Part shown: one piece after another, positions 39,201-54,200 of the stretch | Numbering within the stretch: position 1 is the first letter of the stretch | How the letters are laid out: each line of letters opens with the position of its first letter | Source: Gibbula magus | Taxonomy: Eukaryota > Mollusca > Gastropoda > Trochida > Trochidae | Length of the DNA: 64,000 nucleotides | Assembly: GCA_936450465.1 (NCBI GenBank) | Contig: OW388304.1 | Location: 10,820,708-10,884,707 of the forward strand | Reading direction: 5' to 3' | Program-made: the position numbers and the translations under genes | The notes under the pieces: generated by a model | What the model was told of the DNA's origin: nothing | What the model saw: the letters and a program-made list of their open reading frames with translations, nothing else | Databases searched by the model: none

Positions 39201-42200
39201 CAATAAGGTTAATGTTATTCCAAACCAACTTAACAAATTCCCAGAGAATAAAGTAATTACAAATGACCGTACAAAACATACTAAAGCCTATATCATGATA
39301 ATGTCCGCAACCAGACAAGCTTGAGAAGCTATGATATTGTTAGCGCACACAGCAACAAATAACGAGACGCTCTGATGATGATACTATGACATGACAGTGA
39401 TGACAATGTTAATGAAAACCATGACAATACTGATGACAACTACATGACTGCAGGACTGGTGATGACAACTAGATGACAATGGTGAAGACAACATGACAAT
39501 GCTGATATCAACTACATGGCAACATGACAATGCTGATGATAGTACGTCGATGACAATGCTGATGATAGTACGTCGATGACAATGCTGATTACAACAAGTC
39601 AATGACACAACTGATGACAATGCTGATGAAAACATTGAAATTGCTACCAAAGCATTAACCATCTTTGCAAGGCTGTTAGTAGTACAAGGAGCTTAACCCT
39701 TTAACTGTGGTCGAGAATATCCGGGTGCACCATCCCAACAGTTATAGAGTCAAGAGCTACACGAAACACTGTCAGTAAGTTAGTATCACAGTAGATGTCA
39801 GTATTCAACAAATTGAACACATTTTGTATAATTAGTTATGAACAGGTCAAGATTTCCAAAGCTTCTTTGCCAACGGATATGGTAAGTCATTGAAGTATAG
39901 ATACCTCCTTGCTTATCATTATAATAATAACGGATTAATTAATGGGACGAAGCGAGAGGTAAAAGCCCTCTTTGACATGTGAAATATGTTGAGTAGTTAT
40001 GTATAAAATTCCATGTCATTATGTATTGTTCATTCAAATCCCTTTCAACCAATTGACCTTGTTTATCGACCAGTGTAAGATTCAAGGTCATTGATTATGA
40101 ATTACATTGGTAAGAGAGATTTGTAAATCCAAAGCCGTGTTTACCCCTGCAACATGTTTGGACCAAATGAAATGATAGGGTATAAGGTTCACTGTCATTG
40201 ATCATCGCTGATTAATGAGTATCGGCAAGAAAGCTCTGTAAATCATGACCAAGAAGACATCGGAGGAGGTCTGGAGGAACGTAATACCATTGAATATCAG
40301 TGCAGAGTAAACTGCCCATCTAGGTCCTACATGCATTATTTATAGCTCTGGGAAATGAGGTCCTCGACAGCCACTACTTTCTTGCTAATGAGGACGTGAA
40401 CAATGCCACTTGAAGAGACAGATGCATTGAGAGCCGACACGTTCTCATTTCTCTATAATGAGACCAACAGAGAACTGTTCAATTGAGTGGATTTTACAGT
40501 TAACTCTCGCATTGCTGAATTGTTTGGTCTAGCCCTTCAATGAGAGATCGCCTTTCATTAGCAGGTAAAGGGTTACGGTAATTCTCTTATTGCTGTATAG
40601 GTTTCATGATAATCAATGTCAAATCAATTCAAGCACAGATCGAAAGGGAATGGAATTGTGATGTTATAAAATGTTGAGACTGATATGAATGTGATTTTAT
40701 TAATAAAAGATAATTGAATTCACGATGAAATTTATCTGCTTACCATTTTTTAATAACAAGTTCTTCGTTCAAACGGCAATAGCTGTTAATTCACAACGTT
40801 TTCCTGGTTGAATAATAGTTCAAAGTAATTTCCAAATAAAGGTGTTTCAATTACTGAATAAATCTGATTTTTCGACAATAAAGTTAAATGGAATCATATA
40901 CAGAAATGAGTTTACAGAACCCATGCTTAGTGCTCATCAATGTCAACTCTTTTCTTTATATAAAGGGACAGTTAATGCTCTTGTCCTAGATTTAATGGTT
41001 ATAACGCCCTCCAGACTCCGATACCCTCGACTATGCACCAGACACCAACACTGCAACTGAACTACAACGACAACGGCATTTACCAGGCGCTGGAACTTCG
41101 GCTTCGACTTCAGCCGATTGGACGGCTTCAACAGTTTCTTCCACGGCTTCTGAAAACATCACTTCACCATTACACCTTTATATCTCTAAACTTCAAGTTC
41201 ACTGATCAGCAAAAGCTATTTCACTTTTGGTAGTCAGGTTACATAATGTTCCCATTTCTTTCTTATGCAGATTAACAAAAGTCATTGCAATTATTTATAT
41301 ATTCATGTTCTTGGAGTCAATTTAAGTTCAAGAATAGGAAATGTTGTTGTTCATTTTAGGGGGTGGTACAACTTGTTTTCATTAATTTTGGCAAATGACC
41401 TCAATATGTATTGCATTCCCAAATACGAATATATCAGAATTAATCAGAGAGAAACATAAATAGTCTTATTTACCCTAAAGACACAGAGTAAAGATCCTAG
41501 TAACTTGTAATCGATAATATTTGATGTCATGGAAAACATAAAATACTATGGCAACAAATATTTTTACTGGTTTCAATAGTTAAAACAAGACATTTACGCA
41601 TTAAGCACAAAACAGCAACAGTAAATCTGATGTATGCATGGCGCTAACTCATCAAATGACGACTCAAGAAAGCATAGAATCAAGCTTGCACAAGAATAAA
41701 AAATATTTAATTCTGGAAAAAAAAGCTTCTTAAAAACATTGTTTAGTGTTTGACAAGAATCCACATAATGGTTTCAAGACCTGAAAAAGCATCTAATTAA
41801 GATTACATAGTTGAAATCTGCACTAAAATCAAAACATTTAAGGATTCACTTAAAACCATAGTGCTTTGGTGATACAAGTTTGCAGAAAGCTTGTATTCTA
41901 AGGTGCTGTCTATGCTACAATGAAACAACTATAGAACAGATCTAGGTCAAGTGGCAACACTCAAGAAAATGGGTTACAACCCATTGCAACATGTTAGAAA
42001 CACACAACTTAACAAACTTGTTAACGGTACAAAGCAATTCGACTAATTTTTAAAATAAACTTAAACAATTTCATCACAAAAGATGTTCAGAGACAATCTG
42101 AACATGCTTGATTAAACATTTGAATTTTGAATATTTTTCAAAGGCTCTTGTATTCAGTTTACCCTTTTAAAACCTTACATCATAATTCAATGTTGAATTT

Positions 42201-45200
42201 TAAGAACGGTTCTTATTCAGTGATGTTACATTCGCCCTTTTAAAAATGCAAATGAAATATTTCATGCTTGTTGGATGACAACCAGAAGTCTTCTCAATGT
42301 AAACTGAATTCCCTTCATGGATAATTTCAATATTATGCACCTAAAATATCAAAATTTGGTTAAATGTTGATAGAAGGCTGTTCTATAACCTGCTATTAAA
42401 TTAAAACAAACTTCAAACAGCAACTAAAAAAGTCACGCTGAAAGAAAAGGTGATTAAAAGGTGTCCTGGAAAAAAAAAGTTCTGAAAAAAGCAGAAATGT
42501 TGTCGAAACGGGTGTTAATCTGCACACAAGTATGTCAAAGTGACAAATTATTTCACACAAGAACGAACTGGTCTACACAGATTGAAGCAGGTCAAGTAGT
42601 ATATAAGCTCTACACAGTTGTCAAATCAAAGAGTTGACGCCTAGGTGTTCACGTTCAGGCTTGTCTCAGTGTCACGCCTCGGTCACCATCCTCAACCAAC
42701 CAAATCCTCGTAATTTTGATACTGGTACATATTTATATGTGTTTTTATATCAAACGCTGAACATTGCAATCTTCATTCAAAAATTGTCAGTGTAATTTTT
42801 TCAGACCATTATTTTTTTTTAAATTCCATTCAAACTGAGAATGTTATCATCCATGGTGTTTCAAAAAAGGTCTAACAATTTTGTAATTATCTTTACTTTG
42901 CTATTTTGCTACTTCCATTCAAATTGAGAATAATCTTTAGACAAACAGCAGTCCTTGGTGTTTCATATAAGGCCAAACAAAAGTAACCTTTCAATCTCTG
43001 CAACTGGTAAACTGTTATTTTGTGTTTCATGGCCAAATGAGAATATAGTGACCATTCTCCTACAGAAATGTTTATCCTCAGTTCAGTAAGGCCATAGAAT
43101 GCCCATAATTAGTTATATATAGAGATCAAACATAAAAGTTAGATATTTATCATAAAATACCTTAGGGCAACATATCAGGTTGTTTTAGGGCCATGATAAA
43201 ATGTTATGTCTTTTTCTTGTTCTAACCACCATTTCGTTACTTGTTTGCAATCTACAAAAGTTGTATAAATGAAGATGAGATATCATATCTTTTTCTACGC
43301 TTACAAAACTTGTACCAAAACTGTACTTGCCTCAAAGAATAACTGTCACAGAAGTTATAAACAATCTACACTGAGGCCAGTTCAGAGTTGATGAAATTAT
43401 GAAATATTCAAAATGGACGAGTAGTCATGTAAGTACCCTTTTTTCAAACTTATTTCTAAGAGTTATTTATCTATAAGATCTTCCCAAATAATGTTTTCTC
43501 ATAAAACAAAGGCAATGGTTGATGGAGTCATGTAAGTACCATTTTTTAAACATATCTAAGTATAAATTTCCTTCCATACAAGATTTCCTGAAAAAATTCT
43601 CATAAATCGAGGCAATGCTTGATGGAGACATTGAGACAAGCCTGTAGAAGGAACACCCAGCCCCAAGCGGAGCAGAGCACAGTGTGACGTAGAGCCGACA
43701 GACAGAACGAGGCAACACTGTTGGTGCAGATTGTGGAGGAAAGTTTACCATCTTGGCTCCCCAGGTCTCTCAACTCATCAACATTAAATTCCTCATCCTC
43801 CTCCTCTTGAGGGGGTAATTCCACGGGAGGAGGGGGGATATTGAAGACCGGTGGGGGGGATTCGACGACTGCAGAGACCTGTTCCTCTTCTGAAGGAATT
43901 ACGCTAAAGAGTTATCACCTGAACTTGTATGCAAAATGGTTGAATAAGGGTTTTTTGTCTATTCTTGTTGTGTGACGTCAGATAAAATATGTGATAAACT
44001 AGCATTTGCACTGAACTTACAGGTTACTTATAAATAGGCTTTTTCTGTTTCTTAATTATCATTAATGACAAATTTCATTTTCTACTGATGCCCTTTTGCG
44101 TCTATTTGAAAATGTCCAGAAATAGTCATAAATATACAGGTTATTTGCGTGTAAGTTTGCGTGTAACTTGGAAATGGGTTTTTTGGGTTGTTTTTTTTTA
44201 AACTAAAGAACCTTCAAATTCTCTCAATGATTTTTTTATTTTGTATCTGTTGATATCGTTGATTAATATACAATGAATTGACAAATCCTTGGATTGTCCT
44301 TGTATGAATACGAAGAATAACAAAGCCGAGATGGTGGAATTGGTTTTCGAATAAAGCATGGTAAATGTATGCTAAATCCATTTGCTAATCACGCTCAATT
44401 TGCTCAATCTACGATATGTCGGCAAAGTACCCTTAAGCTTATCTCATATCAGCTACAATCAGCTTTCCATGTAACGAGATTGTACTAATCACTTTATTTC
44501 ATTACAATAATGCTATTAACCTGTGCTTGGGAAAGAAATAACAACATTGATGGATTTCATTTGTTATACTATTTATGGTGTGTCTTTTTCTTTTGTTATA
44601 CATTTACCCTTTCTTTTTATTCTTTTGTTACACATTTACCCTATTTGTTCATTTGTTACACATTAACCCTATCTATTTATTCATTTGTTACACATTTACT
44701 TTTTATTCTTTTGTTACACATTTACCCTATTTGTTAACAATTTTGATACACACTTACCCTATTGCTTTATACTTTTGTTACACATTTTATCCTATCTCTT
44801 CATTCTTCTGTTACAGATTTACCATACATATTTCTTTATACTAAATCACAGTAATTGTTACAGTAATATTTCAGATATTTTAAGTAAGATGAGATAAGAT
44901 AATTTGAAGTGCATAATGAAGAATGAAAGGCATTACATTGAGAACATGCATTGCAGTATCTGTCCAAACATTTTGCAGAGAACATATCTGAATTGAAATA
45001 GGCCTGTCATGCAATATGGACTAAAATCAGTTTATACATTTGCAAAGGATTGCATTTTTTCACATTTCAATTGAAAATCCTGAAATATTTGTATCATTCA
45101 TGCTGAGAAATAATGAGGATAAAGCAAAGTGTGTAAGCTTTGTTTTTCAAACCACTATCATGCCATAGACATAAACACAGTTCTTGTACACAACAACACT

Positions 45201-48200
45201 ACACAATGAAGTAACGTTTGAGTTTTGAACCACAATTCTATCTTTAATTTATGAACTAATTATTAAAATCTTGAGAATGTATACAATCATTTTTCATGCA
45301 GATGGTTTTGGGTTATGGTCCAAAAAAACTCTTGGTGTCAGATGAATTTTCAATACGATCATACAACAAATATTGTCACGTCACTATGGTAACAGATGTG
45401 CCAACAACTGATATATAGTGTTTCAACATTACCAATACATGTGAAGAAAGGAGTATAAAAATAATTATTGATGATACAGAATAAACAATATTTATAACAC
45501 ACAATATGAATTAAAACTTGGTAACAATCTATGAGGAAAGTCTTCTGATCTTCTGATTCTGGCCAAACATCTGAGTTTCAACATTACCCATACAAATCAA
45601 ATATATAGGTAATTGTTGATGATACAGAAAAAAGAATATTGACGATACAATATGAAATTTAAAACTTGTAACAATCTATGAGATAAGAGTTCTGAAGCTC
45701 CTTTCACAAAGCAACCTTCAGTAAGGTTAACCTTAATTCCCATTCTTCAACATTACCATAAGGTTACCTTAGTGATCTACGATCACCTTAGTGCTTTGTG
45801 AAAGGGGTCCTGATCTATGAGATAAGAGTTCTGAAGCTCCTTTCACAAAGCAACCTTCAGTAAGGTTAACCTTAATTCCCATTCTTCAACATTACCATAA
45901 GGTTACCTTAGTGACCTACGATCACCTTAGTGCTTTGTGAAAGGGGTCCTGATCGACACTTGAGGTGTGCCAAACTATAGGTAAAGAAGTAATGAATTAA
46001 CAAATGAAAGATGGAATCTGACAAACCTTGCACACTGGAGATGTGTCTGACCTCCGCCATGGAGCTGGAGACGGTGATGCCCTGACTCTTGTAGTATTCG
46101 TCCGCATCCTTGTTGACGACGAGCATCCGCGTCTCATCTCCCCCGCTCTTCACAAGCTCGATCACACGCTGGTGTGACTCCGATTCAATGTTCGTACCAT
46201 TCACTTCAACTATCCTGTCTCCTTCCCGGAGATCTGCAGCTTGGGCCGGAGAATCGTCGTCAATTTGACCGATATATTGTCCAGGTTTGTCTCTCTCCGC
46301 ATGCAAATTGAAACCGTATCCATTGAAATTTTGTCGCTTCTTCATGTGACAGAGTCGAGGGATGTACTGGCTTGATGTGGTGCTTGTGTTGTTGACGGCT
46401 GATTGGACAGTTTCCACCTCCGTGACGGTGACAGGTGCTTCTTCCGTGACATCATTGTAGGATGGGGGAACGTCTTCCTGGGCAGGTTCTGTGGACAGAA
46501 TGGAAATATAAGATACAGAGAAGAAAGAGATCATATCTACAGATAAGCTGCATATTTTAGAAAGTCATGCGAAAAGTATTTGTTAAAGATAAAATACTTC
46601 ACAACTCATCATGCTGATTCAATAATATTCAAGTGATTAAGTGGTCAGAAGTGGTCAAATTACTGCCATCAAAACAGTGAAGTAGATTTGAATTCAATTC
46701 ATATTGAAGAAAAATTATGACTGAATTGCAATAAAATAGCGTCTGGGGTCTGGGGTCTGGGGTCTGAGGTCTGGTGTCTGGGTCTGTACATATCGATGAG
46801 GTATACAAAGCTGAGTTAGAACATTGTGTCATGACTGATCCAATTTATGTCCCAATCAATTTAACAAAGAATACTTCATGATTAACTTCAAATTAGAACA
46901 GCATCTATTGATTTCACTTGAAATCTTAATGTCAACGACCTCTCTGCCATAATAGAATAGAAATGTCACCCCTTCCTAAATAGAATCTGGTCACCGTCAT
47001 GCACCATCAAATCAGTGGAAAATAACTATGATTTGACTCACAATGAAAAGAGCTTTCCAACATCACTTACACTTATCAAATAAAAAACATAATGAGACCC
47101 ATTTATTAAATAATAATAACAAATCTGTCCAAAATTGACTGTTCACAGTAATTGAATGCCATGCAATGAGTACAAGTTAATACACTTATACTGCATAATG
47201 AAATACAAAAGAATAGATGTGACCCATTTCTACCTGAGACACCGTCACACATCACCGAACCTGTCAAAAAGTGCCTTTTACTGTTAACATCAAATGTCAT
47301 GCGTTGAATACAATGTATTTATATCGAACTACGTCAAGCGTGCAAGACGGCAGATTGCCAGCACAGGCAGTACTAGTGGCAACACCGAGTCATGGTTAAA
47401 AAGTTGCTGCGATTGGTGCCTGGCTCTGAGGGTGTGGTTTTGAATCCTGGGATGTCCAGACACCATCATAGAAAAACTTCCAATGAAGTAAGCATGAACC
47501 CACATATATGAACGCCCCACCAGCAGTGGTCCTGACTGAATAAGAAGATACTCCAAGCGTGCAAGATGGAATATTGTCTGTCAGAATAGAGGCAACACCT
47601 AGCTTACGCTGTGAATCATGAAGGCAGTGTTGACATAGATAAATGTTCATGTAAATCTGATTACCTATGTATCTTACCAGTAGTATCTCTCTGAAAGCAA
47701 GTTAGTCACACCTTCATGAAGTCTACGCATATTTGGAACAAATAATGTTGTTAAGCTTGTTACCTTTCATTTCAATGTTGAAAGATCTTTCATTCGAATA
47801 AGAGTGAGTAGTATCTCTCATAAATCTTGTCACACCCCACAGTATTGACATCACCACTCTGAGATAATTAATTTTCTCTTCAACTTGACAATTTCATTTA
47901 TACCTTATGCAAGCATTGGTGAGACTTCACCTTGAGAACATAAAGGTTTATTATGAACTGAGCTACAACGTTTTGTAACTTTCCCAATTTCACTGCATGC
48001 ATGATACCTTGGATTTGTAGGGAAACAAAAACTGTAGATTCCAAATATATTCACTTTTAAGCTAAAAAGCCAACCCTTCATGCTTTTCAATCTCAAAACC
48101 TGCTTGGCAACTTACCTGTACAATAATCTAATGTGCTGTATCTACATGAACAAAAATTCATATTATTTTTTCGACCATGCGATGTTACCAGGTGAACTTC

Positions 48201-51200
48201 TATCAAATTTGTACCTTTTGAATCAATCATTTCAATTCATAATAATGGGATACGATTATACAGGTTATATAATACAGGTGTACAACAGGTAATAAATTTT
48301 GGTTTAACCCATGAATATTCGTATCCCTTGCAACACATAGACTCAATGCAATCCCACATTTTTTAAAAAGATTCTTCACTAAAGATATATTTGGTGGAAA
48401 TTTGTTGACAAAAATAGATGGAAAATCTTTGAAAATGGCTTTGAAGAAAAACCAAAGTTCTATAACTCTTCACACAAGTAACTTTTATGTTATTAATCAC
48501 TTCAAAAATTGCTTATAAATAACTGATACAAAAAGTGATCATTTCATAAAACTAATTTTTTAACAAAACAGAAAATTCATTTCTAAAAGCTATATTCAAG
48601 TTGATAATAATTATTGATCAAAATTCTTATAATCATTCTCAAAATCTTAAAGAAAGAACATCAAACAATACCTTGAGCATCCATATTGCACATGAGGACG
48701 GTAGACGAGAGACGGATGTGAGCCTGATAACAATCAATGTACACTGATCATCTAGATCCTGAGTTGTGCTAATAAAGAGGGTGTAACAGAACAACCCTGT
48801 CTCAGACCAACAGCTTCGGGCACATCGGAACAATCACACGAGGATTGTCTAACCTGATGTCACAATATCAGCCGTCGCCTCCAGGGAGACAGACAAGCAT
48901 TGATAGCTTGATGGACGGAAAATTCGTCAGAAACTGACTCAACAGAAGTCCTGCAACTGACTTGTCAACCTGATGAAGACACTTGTTGGTTTTGATTGGT
49001 AGAAAATGTCAAAATCTTGTCTCGAACAGTTGGTTAGTTGTCATACGAATGCTGATCAACTTCATCCAGTTGATGGCTTGACAGACAGGAAAATAACTGA
49101 TTTTTTGCATACGATTCGTCAACTTGAAGATTCTTTTTTGCTTTCGACTGGCAGGCAAACCGGGTACTTGAAAGTTGATTCTCGACTCAAAAGCAAAGAA
49201 CAAACTATTAACCCAATGAGTTTGTGTTATAAAACTAGATGAACACACAATGTTGATTTTGACTAGAAGGTGAAAAGTCAAAATCCAAACATAAAGATAT
49301 GCAATTTCTGTGCCGTAATTTTCCTGAACTTGACAAAACAGCTAAATATTTACAAGAAGAGAGTCCATACAGAAATTTCCATGAATTTGATAGGCTGACA
49401 ATCTGTCATCCACTCGATTCAGCACGGGAACATAAGAATTTCTTGCAAATTGATTGGTTGACAAAAGAAAAGTATTCCAGAATAATTGTCACAAAAGTCG
49501 ACCCTAAACCGGCGCCTGTAACCTTGCTAGCAGGTATGTTGTAACGATCTTGCCTCAACGAGAGCCTATAACTAAATGACTTGGAGCAACACGATGACAC
49601 TTAACTTTGATTAGATTGATAGAGTTGTAATTACGTGTGACTGGATTTATTGGCAGGTAGTTGATGGAGATTGATCGTTAATTGCAGAACACATGACACC
49701 CATGTACTTGATCTAAATATATGTCACCTCGATTTATCTGACCTGGTTTTGCTCAAAATTTGAAAATAAATATCTGTCAATAGTGATGGATAACTACTGA
49801 CAATCATAATACTTTGATTTATAATTACTCATCAGAAATATGTCATTTGACCTGGGTCTCTTCTCACAAGGCACTAAGGTGATCTTCAGTCAATACATAA
49901 CCTTATTCCACCCTCCTCTCATAATGCACGAAGGTGATCTAAGGTCAATACATAACCTTATTCCCCCCTCCCCTCACAGACATTACAATGATCTTGGTTC
50001 GTACATAACCGTATTCCCCCCTCTGCTCATAATGCACTTGGGTCAGTACATAAACTTATTCCCCTTCCTCTAACTGGACACTATGGTGATCTTTAGTGAA
50101 TACATTACCTTACTCAAAATGTCATAGAATGTGTGTAAAACGAGCCCCTCCTATTCAAAAGCAAATATATTTGCTTGATAATGGGTTTAGCATCTACACT
50201 GAAACGTCACAATCCTGCAATGAAGAAGTTGTGTGTCCATAGAACTCATTCTCCTTCATCTAAACAACTTCTAAATGCCGTTGAAAGAAATATATTTGTG
50301 ACAGCACATTTCTCCATACATGACATACCGTTACTCATTAATAACTTGAAAATTAGGCAGACTGAGAGTGTAATTTGTCAATTCAAATGGCTAATTAAAG
50401 AACAATCTGTACCATCCTGGAGCAAAAGTGTCCAGGTCACTGGGCTTATTATATACACCAAGTGTCATTTGATCTACCTGGAAATGGAAAACAGTATATT
50501 TGTCATTGACCATAGATGGCTAGACTGCCTAACATTTGCACACGTTGACTAAGGCCTCAGACTTCCATTAAAAATTGAAAACTTTCAAGAGTATTTCACT
50601 TATATAGCAGCTGCTAGTATTATGGCAGGGAGAAAGCCTGCAACGCCATGTGGCTATGCACTGCAGTGAAACCTGCGAGCAGCGGCTGGAACTAGCGAAC
50701 CATGGGTGGTACTGCGGTAAAATTCAGTGTAGCATTGCACCCAAACCTTACTGCGTGTAGAACAGTTCTCTACTGCAGACAAAGTTGCCATGCCCCTGGC
50801 GGGATTCGAACCCCGGACCTCTTAATCCAAAGCCGTGGACTTGTTGAATGATGACCTAGACTGTAAAGGCTTATTTTATACAGTCATGGGGCAGGACTAA
50901 GGTTAACCAAGTATAGGATGCTTTCTGAGTGAAAATGCACTTGGTGTCAACCTAGAGGGAAGTAGCACAAGTGCAGGTAAGTCTCATCCATGTTTATTTC
51001 ACTGAGACACACAGTGTCTAGGTCACCCGAAGCTGAGATCAAGTGACATGGGTGCCCTATCCATTTCCCCATCAGTGTAAGTCTGAATGGGTATCACCAG
51101 GTGGTGATTACAACGCATGAACTGTACATTGTACATAGATTCTGTTCATTCAGTTGTCGAAAAAGCAAAACTCAAGGTTATATTAATATTATGGAAACTC

Positions 51201-54200
51201 TACTTGGTGAATTTTCTAAAACATATCCAGGATTATATAGTGAGTGAGTGAGTTTTTGTTTAAAGCCGCTTCTTCCCATTTCTCAGAGGCTCCTTTTCAA
51301 TATTTAATAAAATGGTGATATTTTTATTGTAAATACTTTTTCTTAGTGCAAGACTACTATTAGTAACATACAAGACATACAGTTCAATGTATAATTGTGT
51401 TGTGGTGGGTGTTGGTTGTGAGTCACCGTTAAAACACAATACATCACAAGAGGTGGGCAGAGAACGGAGATGTCTGCCCGAGGGCATACCTACATCCCCC
51501 TAGATCTCTGTACCACTGGTGTCACCTGCCTCCATGTGACTGTAGGGCACAACAGGTACATGGCTCCCCATAGCGTATACAACAAAATGACACAATGTAG
51601 CCGTTACAATGTATGAGCAGTGTTTATAGTGTAATATACACAGGCAAGTCATAGCTTAATACACCTACTGTCACAAAGTAGTAGTTTCTTGTTATTTACA
51701 GGTGGATATGAATGTATATCATACATTGACATTCCTTGAATTTACGGTGCACTAACCAAGATGTTTATAGGTAAAATGAAAATATAGTATGGTACATAAG
51801 ACACTGTGATGGATTTACTTTCTACCATTCATATCAACAAAATGTGGCATTTACAACGATTAGTAAATATTAAGTCAATTCTGACTTATTTGATATTTTT
51901 TTAAACATTGTAATACAAGAGGAAGGTATATGAAGAATATAGTTCATTAATTGAAATAATATTTTGAAAAGAGCTACAAACAAGTTTTTTTTTTTTCAAT
52001 GTCAGTGTGGTGAAAAAAACAATAAATTATTTTCTTAATTTTAATATGGTAAAAATATCCCCCTCAACATAAAATAATTTGCCAATTTTTGCAGCTTTTA
52101 AACAAGACTCCGGAGACCCATACAAAGTTATCGCATGTTGTGTGCCCCAGCTACTGCTGGGTGATCAATAATCCAGCCAATTGATGTGTCGGGTCACTCT
52201 GACCTCCGATACAAAATAAACATGTGTGGTTGAAGGTTCTACGCAAAATAGAGTGATTCATAACATCAGCGATTAAAATAGCTTGAAATAACCCAGTCGA
52301 CTTCCAGATTTTCCAACCTTTCTTGGTGCTAAGATTAACATTTATTAAGTTAGATCCAACATTAAGTCAAAAACATAGGCAAAAACATTATCTTACATAT
52401 CTTCACTGACATGTGAAAACCTGCCTGCCCAATTTCCGGTTCAAATCAGATGCAAAAGAGGCCAGCAACCCTACCGAGGTAGCATTTTTGTAAATCTCAG
52501 CATCTTCACATTAAAATTTGGATGGCTTGATCTTCCTCATCCCAAACGTTTATTTAAAATATATTGTACAACTTACATTGCAGATCATTATTTGTCATGA
52601 AACAAAATACAAGTCACTGACTCCCAATAGTAGGGCTACCTGCTACAAAATTTAACCTAAACTTGGTTAGGGAAGCCAGACCTTTTAGTCTATTACCAAG
52701 AAGAACCTCAGAAATTCTGCAAGACACTTTTTTTTAAAAACTTACTTTTTGGTAAAACTATCTTTTTTTCTGAATACAAAAGTTTAAATTATTAACATTT
52801 TTCATTAAAATTCCTTTTTCAGAAACCATTAATATCATAATCATATGTAGCGTTTTTTTCATTACAAGCTTCCCTTTATAATTCAAGCACATGAAGCATG
52901 GATGACAAACTCGAATTTCATCAGTTATATTAGCACCTGCTCCAAAAGGGTATATCAATCAGTTATGACTCTGTTATAGCTAACATCATCAACTAAGTTA
53001 ATAATTGATTTGATTCAAACATAAAACCTATCTTTCTCAATGCATAAAGACATAGGTGTTTCTCCAGTAGCAGGCCATAAAACCGGTAGGCAAGCTTTTC
53101 ATTCAGTGTGACAAGCTATGGTAATTTGGTCCATGTTAAAACAAATGAGACCCTTGCAATGGTTGAGTTATCTTATTTAAAATCCAAGGAACAAGCCTAT
53201 TCTAAGGGTAGGGAATTTTCCCCAGAACCCTTCAGGGCCATCACCTCTCACCCAGTTCTCTGTGTATACATACTTCTTGTTCTCTGCCTATGGGGAACTG
53301 GGATTATCACAAGCACCTTTTAAGCCCCTAGTCCCACCTTCAGATATTAGAGGGAGACCGCACGCAAAGAAGGCTTTCTGTGAGCTAATTTTTCAAGTTT
53401 TTTTTATGCCAACAACTTCTGTATCATTTCATTTAATGAAGGAGTACGTATATACTCAGAAACAGTGTGTTTTTACAATTAGTTATCTAGAAACTTTGAT
53501 AATAAAGGATTGAAGTGTAAAGTACGATTTTTCAAATTTGCTTGGTCTTTTATAATCTATAATCGTTTATTTTATATTCAAGTAAGCATTAACAAATACA
53601 CAAAGCAGATTTTTATCAATTCAATTCTATTGAGAAGTGAGTTTTCTTAACCTAGACCTGTTAAAATTTGATAAGACTTGATTTTGTTTTCACTATGTCT
53701 AGGTCTGGACTACAAAGTTCGAGTTTGGCAGGAATAGAGATAAAAAAAAACTGTCTGCTGGATTAATTCCAAAATCCACTCATTGTCAGTCACAATCTTG
53801 CTTCAGAAAGGCTATTGAAATAAAACCCAGTCGCAGTTTGACATTGTCAGAGATTAAGTGGGTTGACCCACCACATTCCCTTTCATAGCAGAGACGCAGT
53901 TCAAGAGGGTTGTTGGGGTTGGGTTGGTAATTCTATTATTCTGGACAGGGATTCTATGTCCCAGTATTGACAGTGCAAAATACCTAGTTGAAAAGAAAAC
54001 CAGATTTGTAAATCATCTCCAAATTTCAACAGCAGGCAAAAGTGTGTGATATGCTTCATGATGAAATGAATGTCATTATGTGTGATAATAAAATGTGACA
54101 TTTGTGAGATAAACCTATTTGTTGTTTCTTTTGTTATTCAAACATAATTTCCTAAAGTGCTGATGTTATTGTAACAAGTAATACTAGTGTATGACATAAG

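Larger units (their letters stand above)
37194..43748 (-). other. NHERF intron 3 (about 6.6 kb, holding the cassette exon)
   Basis: Holds a full SINE (38,001-38,317), a GATGACAATGCT-like degenerate repeat (39,380-39,655) and the 66-nt candidate exon (41,084-41,149). The remainder is AT-rich with no feature I can support. Confidence 0.72.
43890..46026 (-). other. NHERF intron 2 (about 2.1 kb)
   Basis: Contains a degenerate TTTGTTACACATTTACCCTA repeat (44,590-44,830) and two tandem copies of a TIR element (45,674-45,951), the second ending 76 bp downstream (plus-strand left) of the exon 2 donor. Confidence 0.78.

Noticed and set aside
39384..39662. 92-codon minus-strand frame rich in Ser/Ile/Val
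   Set aside because: Product of the degenerate GATGACAATGCT repeat.
50175..50552. 125-codon plus-strand frame in intron 1
   Set aside because: No family resemblance, AT-rich codons, no splice context. Length alone is compatible with chance.
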